Shown: piece by piece, positions 17,901 to 26,515 of the stretch | Layout of the letters: every line of letters begins with the position of its first letter | How positions within the stretch are numbered: position 1 is the first letter of the stretch | Assembly (NCBI RefSeq): GCF_900107795.1 | Contig: NZ_FNRL01000001.1 | Location: 58,544 to 122,543 of the forward strand | Length of the DNA: 64,000 nucleotides | Reading direction: 5' to 3' | Source: Chitinophaga terrae (ex Kim and Jung 2007) | GTDB taxonomy: Bacteria > Bacteroidota > Bacteroidia > Chitinophagales > Chitinophagaceae | Made by a program: the position numbers and the translations under genes | Notes under the pieces: generated by a model | What the model saw: only the letters and a program-made list of their open reading frames with translations | Databases searched by the model: none | Told to the model about the DNA's origin: nothing

Positions 17901-19537
17901 AGCCAGTCGCAGATCTGCATCAGTTCATTCACGCCGTCTTCGCTCGCCGGTGCAGGAATGCCTATCTTCTCGCTGATGCCGGCGGATGTATCCAGCAACT
18001 GTTGCAGTTGCACGGCAAATGTTGCCAGTTTCTTTGCCAGCTGTTCCTGTTCATGAGGTAGAAGTACCGTCAGGTTACTACCCTTGAACAGGAGTGCATT
18101 GGGCAATCCTGTCTGTTGCAGGCAGGATTGTATGCGTTGGGCCATGGCAGCTGCTTTGGCCATAGTGGCCGAATTATAGGATTCGATCTGCGGGATGACC
18201 ATCACCGGCATGGCAACGCCGGCAATTTCTTCGTTTAGCCGTAACAGGTACCCGATCAGTTGATGAACCGTTAAACCGCTGTCGGCTACCGGCCCGTTCA
18301 CAGCCATGCAATAGTTGTTTAGCTCCGTTCTCAGGCTGTCCAGCAATTGCACTTCTTCCTTCAGTTGCTGGATAGTCGGTTTCCCCAGTTCCAGCACCCT
18401 TCGCAGCTCCTGGTGCAGTTCTTTTTTATTCGCCTTATGGCTGTGAAGCTCCAGGCAGGCGTCGCCCAGCTGGATGTTGTCGAGACGGCGTTTTACCACT
18501 TCCAGCGCCGCCAGCTTTTCGGCAACGAACAATACTTTTTTACCGCGGCCAATGGCATCGGCTATGATGTTGGTAATAGTTTGTGATTTTCCTGTTCCGG
18601 GAGGGCCCTGTATGATCAGGTTGCGGCCTTCCTGTACGGCCAGCATAGCCTGGATCTGCGAGCTGTCGGCATCCACTACCTGGAATAATTCATTTGCATG
18701 GGTGCTGTCCAGGAAAGCGTTTTCAGGAACGGCAGGCAACTGGTCTGCAAACCCGTCTCCAAAGAGGCCCTGCATAACAGGATGTGTAAGCACATCGCGG
18801 TCGTCTTGCCAGTTCTCGATTTCAAGATCGTTATAGATAAGGAATTTGCCGAACGAGAAAAATCCCAGTTCTATTGCATCCGGTTCTACTTTCCAGCGAG
18901 GCATGCCGTGAATAACGGCGGCAATCTGGTTGAAGTAGCCGGTGATATCCAGGTCTTCAGTTTCAGGAAGATCCGGTAACTGAAGATTAAAAGTTGATTT
19001 CATTTTTGCCTGTAAAGAAATATTGGCGCCTACCTCTTCCTGCGAGTATTTCAGCCGGAAACGGGTACGGGCATCAGATCTTTCCAGGGTAACGGGGATC
19101 AGCAGCAAAGGCGCCTGCCGAAGTTCCCTGCTATTATCTTCTTCATACCAATGCAGCATCCCCAGGGTCAGGTAAAGGATATTCACCCCCTGTTCCTCTA
19201 TGCTCATCCTGGCGGCATAATAGGTATTCAGCAAACGGGTATGCAACCCTGTTTGAAGTTCGTTCGTCTGTAAACGTGTATCTGTTAAAGCTTCTTTTGT
19301 TACTGGTTCGTTGTAGGGCACAGTATCTTTTTCATCTGGTTTGGAAACCGGACGACCTAAAAAAGACATGGTTTTGTTTTCCCGTACAAGTATATCGTAA
19401 ATCGCGGCAGCTTGCTCATCTACAATATGTAAACCCTTGCTGGCAGGTAACTTATAGTTTAACAATGGATTCCTAAGCCCCAGATCCAGCAACTCTTTAC
19501 GAGAGGACTCGAGCCTGGCCAATATGGATGCATTCAT
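14912..19537 (-). CDS. DUF4011 superfamily 1 helicase with Vsr-like nuclease and DUF3320 domains
   Basis: A 1541-residue multidomain protein. The N-terminal 230 residues match the DUF4011 layout (SRKELLDLGLRNPLLNYKLP). An SF1 helicase follows: Walker A QGPPGTGKSQTITN near 310, Walker B LVVFDEASQVKP near 930, motif III VVGDNKQLPPTSFF, and motifs V-VI NVQGDERDVIFISIGYGR and NVLITRAK. A large helical insertion separates motifs Ia and II. Near 1225-1330 lies a Vsr/DUF559-type endonuclease-like domain (FYIDLAVVDP, GILCDGAAYD, RDRLRHQVLTAMGW). A DUF3320 domain ends the protein. The family acts on DNA or RNA and often occurs in accessory regions; a role in defence is inference. It appears monocistronic. 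Confidence 0.88.
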   Translation of the reverse strand: MNASILARLESSRKELLDLGLRNPLLNYKLPASKGLHIVDEQAAAIYDILVRENKTMSFLGRPVSKPDEKDTVPYNEPVTKEALTDTRLQTNELQTGLHTRLLNTYYAARMSIEEQGVNILYLTLGMLHWYEEDNSRELRQAPLLLIPVTLERSDARTRFRLKYSQEEVGANISLQAKMKSTFNLQLPDLPETEDLDITGYFNQIAAVIHGMPRWKVEPDAIELGFFSFGKFLIYNDLEIENWQDDRDVLTHPVMQGLFGDGFADQLPAVPENAFLDSTHANELFQVVDADSSQIQAMLAVQEGRNLIIQGPPGTGKSQTITNIIADAIGRGKKVLFVAEKLAALEVVKRRLDNIQLGDACLELHSHKANKKELHQELRRVLELGKPTIQQLKEEVQLLDSLRTELNNYCMAVNGPVADSGLTVHQLIGYLLRLNEEIAGVAMPVMVIPQIESYNSATMAKAAAMAQRIQSCLQQTGLPNALLFKGSNLTVLLPHEQEQLAKKLATFAVQLQQLLDTSAGISEKIGIPAPASEDGVNELMQICDWLAKQPDLREIDVTHKAWKLQEAELMEWLQAGQAAAAIQQQYAEIFIPEAWDQDVMEIRQDLLAHGEKWYKFLIGAYKRSNRRLAAYCKEKLPKSNEEKLQYVDAIMEFRRHDKTVKAQEALGRSLFGGKYQPSQTDWAILLQTATYVLDTYKQIREGQFPEALIAYMNRYPVSIIQVADIQLLQQMLGQYQEAFATALNAMQFPVADFPKPFEAQQQLLQKWIHRLPEIHHVISWNNVKETALNEQCGFLIDIAESWNAAAERLKTLLLKTWYEYLVESAVKTKSPLRQFEKGSHESVIAEFRKLDQLNLQYNRARAALKHWEELPPMDAGGQVNILRTEFNKKARHMPIRRLMQEAGLAIQAIKPVFMMSPLSIANFLPPAALEFDLVVFDEASQVKPVDALGAILRGKQLIVVGDNKQLPPTSFFDSLTRETDDEENVTADMQSILGLCDAQGAPQRMLRWHYRSRHESLIALSNQQFYDGKLVIFPGPGSNDQKGLLFRHLKDTIYDRGKTRSNPKEAEIVADAVMEHAKKYPQQSLGVVAFSTAQRQAITDALEERRRAQPELEPYFAAHADEPFFVKNLENVQGDERDVIFISIGYGRTETGNVSMSFGPLNNEGGERRLNVLITRAKSRCVVFTNITADDIDLGKTQSEGIKALKSFLYFAQHGKLFESEDSIKADSLPFESHVAAKLEAMGYTVRRQLGSKGFYIDLAVVDPLHPDKYLIGILCDGAAYDAARSARDRDRLRHQVLTAMGWKLYQVWSADWLRDPVRALQQLVAAIETERQQSNETKDQPIEEEQIANITRETVLSDEDPIPVYETAILPPAIGLQEFHQHSIGQLCDWVQQVVAVESPVHFDEVTRRMVEAAGITRVGPRIREILRHAVRHADASKRIKIKGQFLWDNAQRPPVIRNRSQLPAAARKIGYIASEEMALALERIVKDAIAIHRDDAITMTARMFGFNRVTEDIKEEIGKTIDNCIEEKRLTEEGEFLKA

Positions 19538-19559
19538 AATTGAACTGATAAAAACGGCA

Positions 19560-19567
19560 CAAATATA
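19560..19567 (-). promoter_or_regulatory. Promoter -7 box of the helicase gene
   Basis: On the minus strand this reads TATATTTG, a full match to TAnnTTTG, 22 bp upstream of the helicase ATG. No clear TTG -33 element is seen. Confidence 0.4.
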
Positions 19568-19617
19568 CCCTTATAAACGCAGAACAGGGGTAAGAAGTAT
19601 GGGGGTATACGAAAAAA

Positions 19618-19637
19618 GGCGCCGGGAAACCGGCGCC
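19618..19637 (-). terminator. Terminator of SusCD locus 1
   Basis: GGCGCCGG and CCGGCGCC form a perfect 8-bp stem with a four-base loop. On the minus strand it is followed by six T residues. It lies 22 bp after the last gene of the locus. Confidence 0.88.
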
Positions 19638-19659
19638 CCTGTCTTCACTCTTTACTGCT

Positions 19660-21507
19660 CTAAAATTTAATAAGCACAAGTTTTCCGTCCATTGTGCTGA
19701 ACAGTACCTGTTTACCGCCAATTGGAAGCACGGTATTTACCAGGCAATTGGAAAGTTTATATTTCCAGATCAGCGAATGGGTATTACGGTCAATAGCATA
19801 TACAACTCCCGAATGGGTCGGAATATAGATCACTCCTTCGTAGTCAACAGCCGGCGCGGGATCCAGTTCATACCCCATTTCAATACCAGCCTGCCAGTTG
19901 AACTGCATACTGTCGGCAGTACTGGATACGCCGTACAATCTGCCTTCCATGGTTTTTACCAGTACATCTGCGCCATCGGCCGACAGGCCTATCGATTCAC
20001 GTACCCGGGTATCGGGAATGGTTTTCCGCCAGACCACCTTACCCGTTGCAGCGTCGAAAGCTGTCATATACCTGTCGGGCGCCACGATGAACACCCTGCC
20101 GTTGGCCGCAACAGGCCAGCAGGCGGCTGGAGAAAACATCCTGTTACTGGCTCCGTTGTTCCATTTCCATTTCAACTCGCCGCGCTTTGCGTCCAGTGCA
20201 TAGAAATCATTTCCCCAGCTTCCGAAATAAATATTGCCCTGGTAGTAAAGCGGCTTGTCTTCTACGAAGCCTTTTACCTGATCGAAGTCCCATTCCAGTT
20301 TTCCCGTTTGTACATTTATTGCCCTAAAATGCCCGTCCGACGAGCCGGTATAGGCAATACCATTTACAATCGTGGTACTGGCTACAATGGGTTTATCTGT
20401 TTTAAAAATCCAGATCTTTTTACCGCTTCCGGCATTCAGGCAGTAGATATTGCCATCGGAAGAAGCAACAACTACCCGCTCTCCTTCCACTGCAGGCGTA
20501 GCGTATATTTTCCCTTTCGTACGGAATGTCCATTTCCTTTTGCCGTCTTTCAGCTGCAGGGCATATACTTCTCCCGCCGTGTTGGTAGTGATGGCCAGGT
20601 CTGCAAACCTTGCAATCCCGCTTCCCATATCGCTGTTATCCTGGTACACCCAGGCTGCCTTAACGTGGGGGAAAGAATCATTCACTGCGAAAGAAGGACG
20701 CGCGTATTCTCCCTGCTTCGGCTGCAACAGGCTTACTTCCGCCCATTGGCGGTTCTTCTGAACAAGTGGCGTCCTTTCTTCAAAAGTCGCTTTGCCATTG
20801 CTGACGGTAACAATATTGTAGCCGCCTATGCTGTCTTTCGCCCGCAGGTTCGACCGGCACATAACTCCGGGAATCCCGTCAAAATCATATTGCCTGTTGG
20901 TATGTCCGTGGCCGCAGATGATCAGTTGAATATTAAACTGCTTCAACCTGTCGATCGCTTCATACCAGTTGTTCAGATCTGCATTTTGTGGATAATGATT
21001 GATATAGATGATCGGTGTAGCTCTATCCGCTTTTTTCAACACTTTATCCAGCCATACAATATTCTCCCTGGGCACCTGTCCGGGCCCCATGCGCATGTTG
21101 GGCCCGCAGTTGGTTCCGATGAACTGGTAGCCGCCGTATTTGAATGCAAACGTTTCGCTGCCAAATACCTTGCGGAAAGTATTACCCCCGCTTTCAGACC
21201 ATTTGGTATCATGGTTTCCGGGAACGATGTACCAGGGTTTCTTTAATCCATCGAGGATGGATTTCGCCAATCTCAATTCCGTATCAGCCCCAAACTCCGT
21301 GATATCCCCCGATACCAGCACGAATGCCAGGTCGGGTTGGCTATTGATATCTTCCACTGTTCTTTGCAGGTCTTCCTCCGAATTTTCACTTCCTATATGT
21401 ATGTCTGTTACCTCTGCAAACTTAAAAAGCTGCTGGGCTGCCGCAGGCAGCGTAAAAGCTGCCAGCAGCAGTATTCCTGTTATTATTCTGAAATAGAACT
21501 TTATCAT
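19660..21507 (-). CDS. Calcineurin-like phosphoesterase fused to a PQQ-type beta-propeller
   Basis: A secreted two-domain protein of 615 residues. After a signal peptide (to about residue 25, LPAAAQQ) comes a metallophosphoesterase with all metal motifs: DIHIG, SGDITE, PGNHD, INHYPQN and CGHGHTN. From about residue 295 to the end are propeller blades of the PQQ/WD-like type, each with a variant of YALDAKRGELKWKW. The first in-frame codon of the open stretch is TTG (21516); the ATG at 21505-21507 gives the proper signal peptide and overlaps the SusD stop by one base (TAATG), so translation is coupled. The link to SusCD suggests the imported or bound ligand carries a phosphoester. The substrate is unknown. 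Confidence 0.9.
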   Translation of the reverse strand: MIKFYFRIITGILLLAAFTLPAAAQQLFKFAEVTDIHIGSENSEEDLQRTVEDINSQPDLAFVLVSGDITEFGADTELRLAKSILDGLKKPWYIVPGNHDTKWSESGGNTFRKVFGSETFAFKYGGYQFIGTNCGPNMRMGPGQVPRENIVWLDKVLKKADRATPIIYINHYPQNADLNNWYEAIDRLKQFNIQLIICGHGHTNRQYDFDGIPGVMCRSNLRAKDSIGGYNIVTVSNGKATFEERTPLVQKNRQWAEVSLLQPKQGEYARPSFAVNDSFPHVKAAWVYQDNSDMGSGIARFADLAITTNTAGEVYALQLKDGKRKWTFRTKGKIYATPAVEGERVVVASSDGNIYCLNAGSGKKIWIFKTDKPIVASTTIVNGIAYTGSSDGHFRAINVQTGKLEWDFDQVKGFVEDKPLYYQGNIYFGSWGNDFYALDAKRGELKWKWNNGASNRMFSPAACWPVAANGRVFIVAPDRYMTAFDAATGKVVWRKTIPDTRVRESIGLSADGADVLVKTMEGRLYGVSSTADSMQFNWQAGIEMGYELDPAPAVDYEGVIYIPTHSGVVYAIDRNTHSLIWKYKLSNCLVNTVLPIGGKQVLFSTMDGKLVLIKF

Positions 21508-23234
21508 TACTTCCAACCAGGGTTTTGGGTGAGTGCCGGGTTCAATAATATTTCATTGGTAGGCAATGGGAATAAATAATTTTTCTCTTCTATGAATGTT
21601 TTCTTCACAGAAGGAAATACTACCAGGTTTCCTTTAGTGCCTTCGCTCAATTGTTTATCGTTCATGATATAATACTGCACATTGGGCTTGGTAACATCCG
21701 GTTTCTTATCTACGATGGCTACATCCGGGCTGCCATCGCCATCCAGGTCCATTTCTCCTTTAGCCGGGCAATACATGCCGTAAAAGGTTCTTGCCAGCAA
21801 TGCGCCTTTCTTCCATCTCATCAGGTCCTGGTACCGGAAGCCTTCTGCGGCCAGTTCTATACGGCGTTCTCTTCTTACTTCCAGGATAACCGGCGGCAGG
21901 TTGCCATACAGGTCTACCAGTTGCGGATCGGATATGATATTATCCACCTTTAGCGGCGGCATGCCTGCACGTGCGCGGATCAGGTTAACTGATCTGTCGG
22001 CTTCGGCCTGGGTCAGCTCTCCCAGTTCCGCTTTTGCTTCTGCATAATTCAACAATACTTCCGCATACCTGAAAACAGGAAGATCGTTAGTATTTGTGTT
22101 ATAAGCATCCTGGTCTGTACCGGTCACAAATTTAACGCCCTGGTAGCCGGTGAGCGAGACTGTAAAATCCGTTACCAGTTTGCGGGTAGTGCCTGTACGC
22201 ATATAACCGGGAGTGCGGATGATCTGCGCCATACGCGGATCGCGGTTCTGAGTTTCTTCGAAGAATGTTTTGGTTGCATATCCCGGCTGTGCGGAGAACG
22301 GCGTTCCATCGCTCATCAGGAATCCATCAACAAACGATTTCGTATAACCGGGCAAAGCCAGCGTAGAAACAGTGAACACGCCGTTTGCAGCATGTCTTTT
22401 CTGTAAAGCATTATCATAAACTTCCGCCAGGATGAACTCATCGGTATTCGCTGCATCGGCTGCAAACAGGTTCAGGTAGTCTTTATCCGGCCTGCCGGTG
22501 CTGTATAATTTATACCCGCTGGTAAACAATGCGGAAGCCGCATCGGCGGCCTCTTCCAGCAAGGTTTTGGAAGAAGGGTCATTGAAATGGTATTTGCGGT
22601 AAGTGCCTTCGTACAGGCATACCCGTGCCTTGAGCGCCAATGCGGTCCATTTCGTTACACGGCTGATGCTGCGGGTAGCCGACAGATGATCTATCGCGTA
22701 ATTAATATCAGCAATAATAGAATCCATCACCTGTTTACGCGGGGTTCTTGGATTGTATAATTCCGGGCTGCTTTCGTTCAGGGAAGTGCTGTACCAGGGA
22801 ACATCTCCAAAACGTTTCACCTTATCAAAGTAAAAATTAGCCCTGAAGAACCTTGCAATGCCGGCATACCTGGCTTTTGTTTCCGCGGGAGTATTAGCGC
22901 GGGAGTAGTTTTCCAGGAAGAAGTTGATATTCCGTAGCCTGTCCCAGGTCCAACCGGCGTCGCCTGCGCTGGTAGGCAGCGTTAAACGGCCCGCTACCAG
23001 GTCGCTGTTCGATGACTCTACATTATCGCTGTTCCAGTCGTCGGAATATACAGAGGTACCCGGAAGGTAAGCGTAAAATCCATTTGTATAAATTTCCAGG
23101 TCTTTTTCCGTGTTGAAGAATTTCCCGGGCTCCACTTCCGTTTGCGGCGCCTTATCCAGGAAGTCTTTCTGGCAACTGCTCATCAGCGCTAATCCTGATA
23201 ACAGTAATGGTATATAGTAAGATACTTTTTTCAT
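21507..23234 (-). CDS. SusD/RagB-family outer-membrane nutrient-binding lipoprotein
   Basis: The surface lipoprotein that caps a SusC transporter. Lipobox MSSC (Cys21), then CQKDFLDKAPQTEVEPGKFF, a hallmark SusD start. TPR-like helices fill the middle, and the C-terminal SusD signature LIRARAGMP, RRERRIELAAEGFRYQDLMRW and YLFPLPTNEILLNPALTQNPGW is present. At 575 residues it is a normal size. It lies 19 bp after SusC and is coupled to the phosphoesterase. Confidence 0.95.
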   Translation of the reverse strand: MKKVSYYIPLLLSGLALMSSCQKDFLDKAPQTEVEPGKFFNTEKDLEIYTNGFYAYLPGTSVYSDDWNSDNVESSNSDLVAGRLTLPTSAGDAGWTWDRLRNINFFLENYSRANTPAETKARYAGIARFFRANFYFDKVKRFGDVPWYSTSLNESSPELYNPRTPRKQVMDSIIADINYAIDHLSATRSISRVTKWTALALKARVCLYEGTYRKYHFNDPSSKTLLEEAADAASALFTSGYKLYSTGRPDKDYLNLFAADAANTDEFILAEVYDNALQKRHAANGVFTVSTLALPGYTKSFVDGFLMSDGTPFSAQPGYATKTFFEETQNRDPRMAQIIRTPGYMRTGTTRKLVTDFTVSLTGYQGVKFVTGTDQDAYNTNTNDLPVFRYAEVLLNYAEAKAELGELTQAEADRSVNLIRARAGMPPLKVDNIISDPQLVDLYGNLPPVILEVRRERRIELAAEGFRYQDLMRWKKGALLARTFYGMYCPAKGEMDLDGDGSPDVAIVDKKPDVTKPNVQYYIMNDKQLSEGTKGNLVVFPSVKKTFIEEKNYLFPLPTNEILLNPALTQNPGWK

Positions 23235-23253
23235 ATCTCTGGTCTGTTAGTGA

Positions 23254-26200
23254 TTAAAAGTTAATGTCTATGCCAAACGTATAGGTACGCTGCATCGGGT
23301 ATACGAAACCGTTACCGTTGGAACCTCCGTCGGGCTCGTCGCCGATCGCTTCGGGGTCAAAGGCTTTGGATAATTTTGTCCAGGTGAAAAGGTTTTGACC
23401 GGAGAAATAGATCCTTGCCCGTTCTACGCGCACTTTTTTCGTGATCAGCGAAGGAATGGTATACCCAATGCTGAGGTTCTTTAGTCTTAAATAAGCAGCG
23501 TTCTGCAGGTAACGGGTTTGTGCAACCGTTAGCGCATTGCCGCCGTTCAGCGCCTGGTAAGCGCGTAACCGCGGGAAGTAAGCGTCTGTATGCTCAGGCG
23601 TCCAGTAGTTATTAAAGATGTGTTCATACACCGGCTGGTTCCACCTGTTGTAAAAACCCCAGAAATTACCGGATTCGGAACCCGGCCAGAAATCCTTCTT
23701 CCCTATACCCTGGAAAAATACATTCACATCAAAGTTCATCCAGTTGGCGCCCAGGTTTACGCCATAGGCGTAGCGCGGCGTGGTATTGCCGATCAGCTCA
23801 AGATCGCCATGATCATCGAGGGTATATTGTCCCTGCCAGATCACGTTATCTCCATTCACATCTTTAAACTTAATATCGCCGGCCAGCGGATGCCCTGAAA
23901 CCTTGTAAGGAATTGCCGATACTTTTTCCTGGTTGGCATGTTTCAGCGATTCATCGTCTGTCTGGAAGAAGCCTTCGGTAATATATCCCCAGATCCCGCC
24001 AAGCACCTGGCCTTCGTAATAATCGCCCAGGTATTTGCTTGGATTATCGTAGCGGGTAATGGTAGTGCGACTGTCAGACAACACCACGGCAACATTATAC
24101 CCGAACGGTTTGCCTGCCAGTTGCAGTTCATCTCTCCATTTCAGGGAAAGCTCCCATCCCTTGGTGCTCAGGTCTGCGGCGTTGGTGCGTGGTTCTCCTG
24201 TTCCCAACACGGCTGGCAGGGATTTGCTTTTTGTAAGCATGTTGATGGTTTGGCGGTTATACCAATCGGCCCCCAACTCCAGGCGGTTATTAAACAATCC
24301 CATATCCATCCCGAAATCCAGCGTCCTTGCAGTTTCCCAGGTCAGGCTCTTGGCTACCAGTCCCGGCGCATAGGTGCCTAACGGCCTGTCGCCGTCCAGG
24401 ATCGCGCCGATCTTGCTGATGCTCATCGTGCTGTAATAAGCGTAGTTACCTGTTTGCTGGTTACCCAGCGAGCCATAGGAAGCCCTTAGCTTTAAAGAGT
24501 TGACAGCAGGTTTTAATGCAGTAAAGAATTTCTCTTCACTCATCAGCCAGCCTGCGGAAACAGAAGGGAAAAATCCGAAACGGCTGCCGGAAGGGAAACG
24601 GGAGGTTCCGTCATAGCGGCCATTCGCTTCAATAAAATAACGGCGATCGAAGTTGTAGGAAGCACGGTAAAAAATGCCTCTCAGCGCCCAGTCGCTCTTA
24701 TTGTCGGACACGGTTTTAGGACCGGAGGTAAGGTTCAGCGAAGCATAGTTATCGGTCATGTTGTTTTCGGCTGATGCAGAGAACCATTTGTAGTTCGACT
24801 GCTCCTGGTTATACCCGGCCAGCAGGTCGATATGATGTTTCCCCAGGTGTCTTTCATACTCGGCATACAGGTTAACAACGCTGTAAATATTTTCATCGAA
24901 CGATGTATAGTAGAAATCCGGGTTGGAATAGGAAGCGATGTTTCCCGGCACATTTTCGTATTTCAGTTGCCTGGCCTTTCTTTCGTAACGGTTCTGGTTC
25001 TGCACCAGCGTGGCATCTCCGTTGATGCGTAGCGTATTGTCGAAGAAATTGGTTTTAAAGCCAACAGTATTGCGGAAAATCTGCCGGGTCTGGATCTCGC
25101 GGCCTCCGTCCAGCAGGCTGCCGAAAACCAGCATCCCTGCCTGGCTCCAGTTGCCGTTGGGAGTTTTAATCACTTCATAAGGGCTTGCAAAGAGGGAGAG
25201 ATAACGGTAGGCGTTGAAGTTGCCGTTCACAAATTTATTAGGGGCGTCGTTCTTTCCCTGGTCATATTCACTGTTCGTATAGATCTTAATCCAGTCGGCA
25301 GCCTGCAACTCCAGGCGGGTGCGGAAATTATAGCGCCTGTATTTATCTGTGGCTACCCTGAATGTTCCGTCCTGCGATTGTGCGCCGCCGGAAATATAAT
25401 AGTTCACTTTATCCGATCCGCCTGAAAGACTGAGGAAGTTCTTTGCAAAAGGCTGGCGGTCGTTGAAAAATTCTTTGTACCAGTCGGTATTTCCGCCGCG
25501 TATCCATTTGCCGTTGGCGTCGATGCCCATGGTCGGTAGAGAAGGATCGGCCTGGCGTTTTTTAAGATAGTCGATCACCAGCAGCATATCGGGATTATCG
25601 CCACCATAGTAGCCGCGGTATGCTTCATTCTGTATAGTAGCGGCTTCCAGCGGGTCTTTGATCACCTTGGGAATCCCCATAGGAGAACTGTACCCGAGGT
25701 TGTTGGAATAGTGAAGGCTTACCTTTCCTTTCGCTCCTTTTTTTGTGGTAACGAGGATCACGCCAAAAGCGGCCCTGGCTCCGTAGATGGCAGACGAGGC
25801 TGCATCTTTCAATACAGATACGCTTTCCACATCTTCAGGATTGATCAGGTTAATATCTCCTTCTACCCCATCTATCAGCACCAAAGGACCTCCTCCGTTG
25901 ATAGAAGTAAAACCGCGAAGGTTGAATGTTCCTCCCCTATCGGCCCGGCCATCAGAAAAGGTGATGTTCAGGTTGGGGATAACGCCCTGCAACCCCTGCG
26001 CTACGTTGGTGATAGGGCGGCTCTGGAAAACTTCTTTTCCTGCCTGGTTCACGGCCCCTGTGATCTCTTCTTTTTTACGGGTGCCATAACCTACTACTAC
26101 CACTTGTGACAGCAGCTTATCTTCCTGCTGCATTTTTACAGCCAGGGTGATATGGCTGTCTTTATCCACTTCATAACCGGTGTATTCTTTCTTTTCATAA

Positions 26201-26475
26201 CCTATCAGGGAAAAAGAAAAGTTGTATTTCCCTTTAGGCAAAGCGGCAAAGGAGAATTTACCGTTTTCATCGCTCAGTGTTCCTGTTTTTGTTTTCTTCT
26301 CCACATCCATTGCCACTACAGTTACACCAATCAACGCGGCTCCTTTTTCGTCGTGGATCACGCCTTTTATCATAGGGGCGGCAGATTGCGCCTGGACGAA
26401 TACAGGCAGTAAGCACATCAGGAAAAAGGCATGGCAATGCCGCAACAACGGCAATAGTTGTTTAGTAAACTTCAT
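23254..26475 (-). CDS. SusC/RagA-family TonB-linked outer-membrane transporter (no STN domain)
   Basis: A 1073-residue TonB-dependent importer. Signal peptide to about residue 30, then directly a carboxypeptidase-regulatory-like domain (KGVIHDEKGAALIGVTVVAM), the plug with VVVGYGTRKKEEITGAV and VLKDAASSAIYGARAAFGVI, and a 22-strand barrel ending in YTFGIDINF. Unlike the transporter of locus 2 it has no secretin/TonB short N-terminal (STN) signalling domain, although its operon starts with an ECF sigma factor and FecR. It is 40 bp downstream of FecR. The cargo is unknown. Confidence 0.95.
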   Translation of the reverse strand: MKFTKQLLPLLRHCHAFFLMCLLPVFVQAQSAAPMIKGVIHDEKGAALIGVTVVAMDVEKKTKTGTLSDENGKFSFAALPKGKYNFSFSLIGYEKKEYTGYEVDKDSHITLAVKMQQEDKLLSQVVVVGYGTRKKEEITGAVNQAGKEVFQSRPITNVAQGLQGVIPNLNITFSDGRADRGGTFNLRGFTSINGGGPLVLIDGVEGDINLINPEDVESVSVLKDAASSAIYGARAAFGVILVTTKKGAKGKVSLHYSNNLGYSSPMGIPKVIKDPLEAATIQNEAYRGYYGGDNPDMLLVIDYLKKRQADPSLPTMGIDANGKWIRGGNTDWYKEFFNDRQPFAKNFLSLSGGSDKVNYYISGGAQSQDGTFRVATDKYRRYNFRTRLELQAADWIKIYTNSEYDQGKNDAPNKFVNGNFNAYRYLSLFASPYEVIKTPNGNWSQAGMLVFGSLLDGGREIQTRQIFRNTVGFKTNFFDNTLRINGDATLVQNQNRYERKARQLKYENVPGNIASYSNPDFYYTSFDENIYSVVNLYAEYERHLGKHHIDLLAGYNQEQSNYKWFSASAENNMTDNYASLNLTSGPKTVSDNKSDWALRGIFYRASYNFDRRYFIEANGRYDGTSRFPSGSRFGFFPSVSAGWLMSEEKFFTALKPAVNSLKLRASYGSLGNQQTGNYAYYSTMSISKIGAILDGDRPLGTYAPGLVAKSLTWETARTLDFGMDMGLFNNRLELGADWYNRQTINMLTKSKSLPAVLGTGEPRTNAADLSTKGWELSLKWRDELQLAGKPFGYNVAVVLSDSRTTITRYDNPSKYLGDYYEGQVLGGIWGYITEGFFQTDDESLKHANQEKVSAIPYKVSGHPLAGDIKFKDVNGDNVIWQGQYTLDDHGDLELIGNTTPRYAYGVNLGANWMNFDVNVFFQGIGKKDFWPGSESGNFWGFYNRWNQPVYEHIFNNYWTPEHTDAYFPRLRAYQALNGGNALTVAQTRYLQNAAYLRLKNLSIGYTIPSLITKKVRVERARIYFSGQNLFTWTKLSKAFDPEAIGDEPDGGSNGNGFVYPMQRTYTFGIDINF

Positions 26476-26515
26476 AAGTTTGTATTAATGGACTGTATTA
26501 AGTATTCAGACGACG

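Noticed and set aside
14912..19537. Type I or III restriction enzyme
   Set aside because: No methyltransferase or specificity gene is nearby and the helicase is SF1 of the DUF4011 type, not an SF2 restriction helicase.
19777..21246. A 489-codon open frame on the plus strand
   Set aside because: It is antisense to the phosphoesterase-propeller gene, has Cys- and His-rich composition and no domain; the minus-strand frame carries all metallophosphoesterase motifs.
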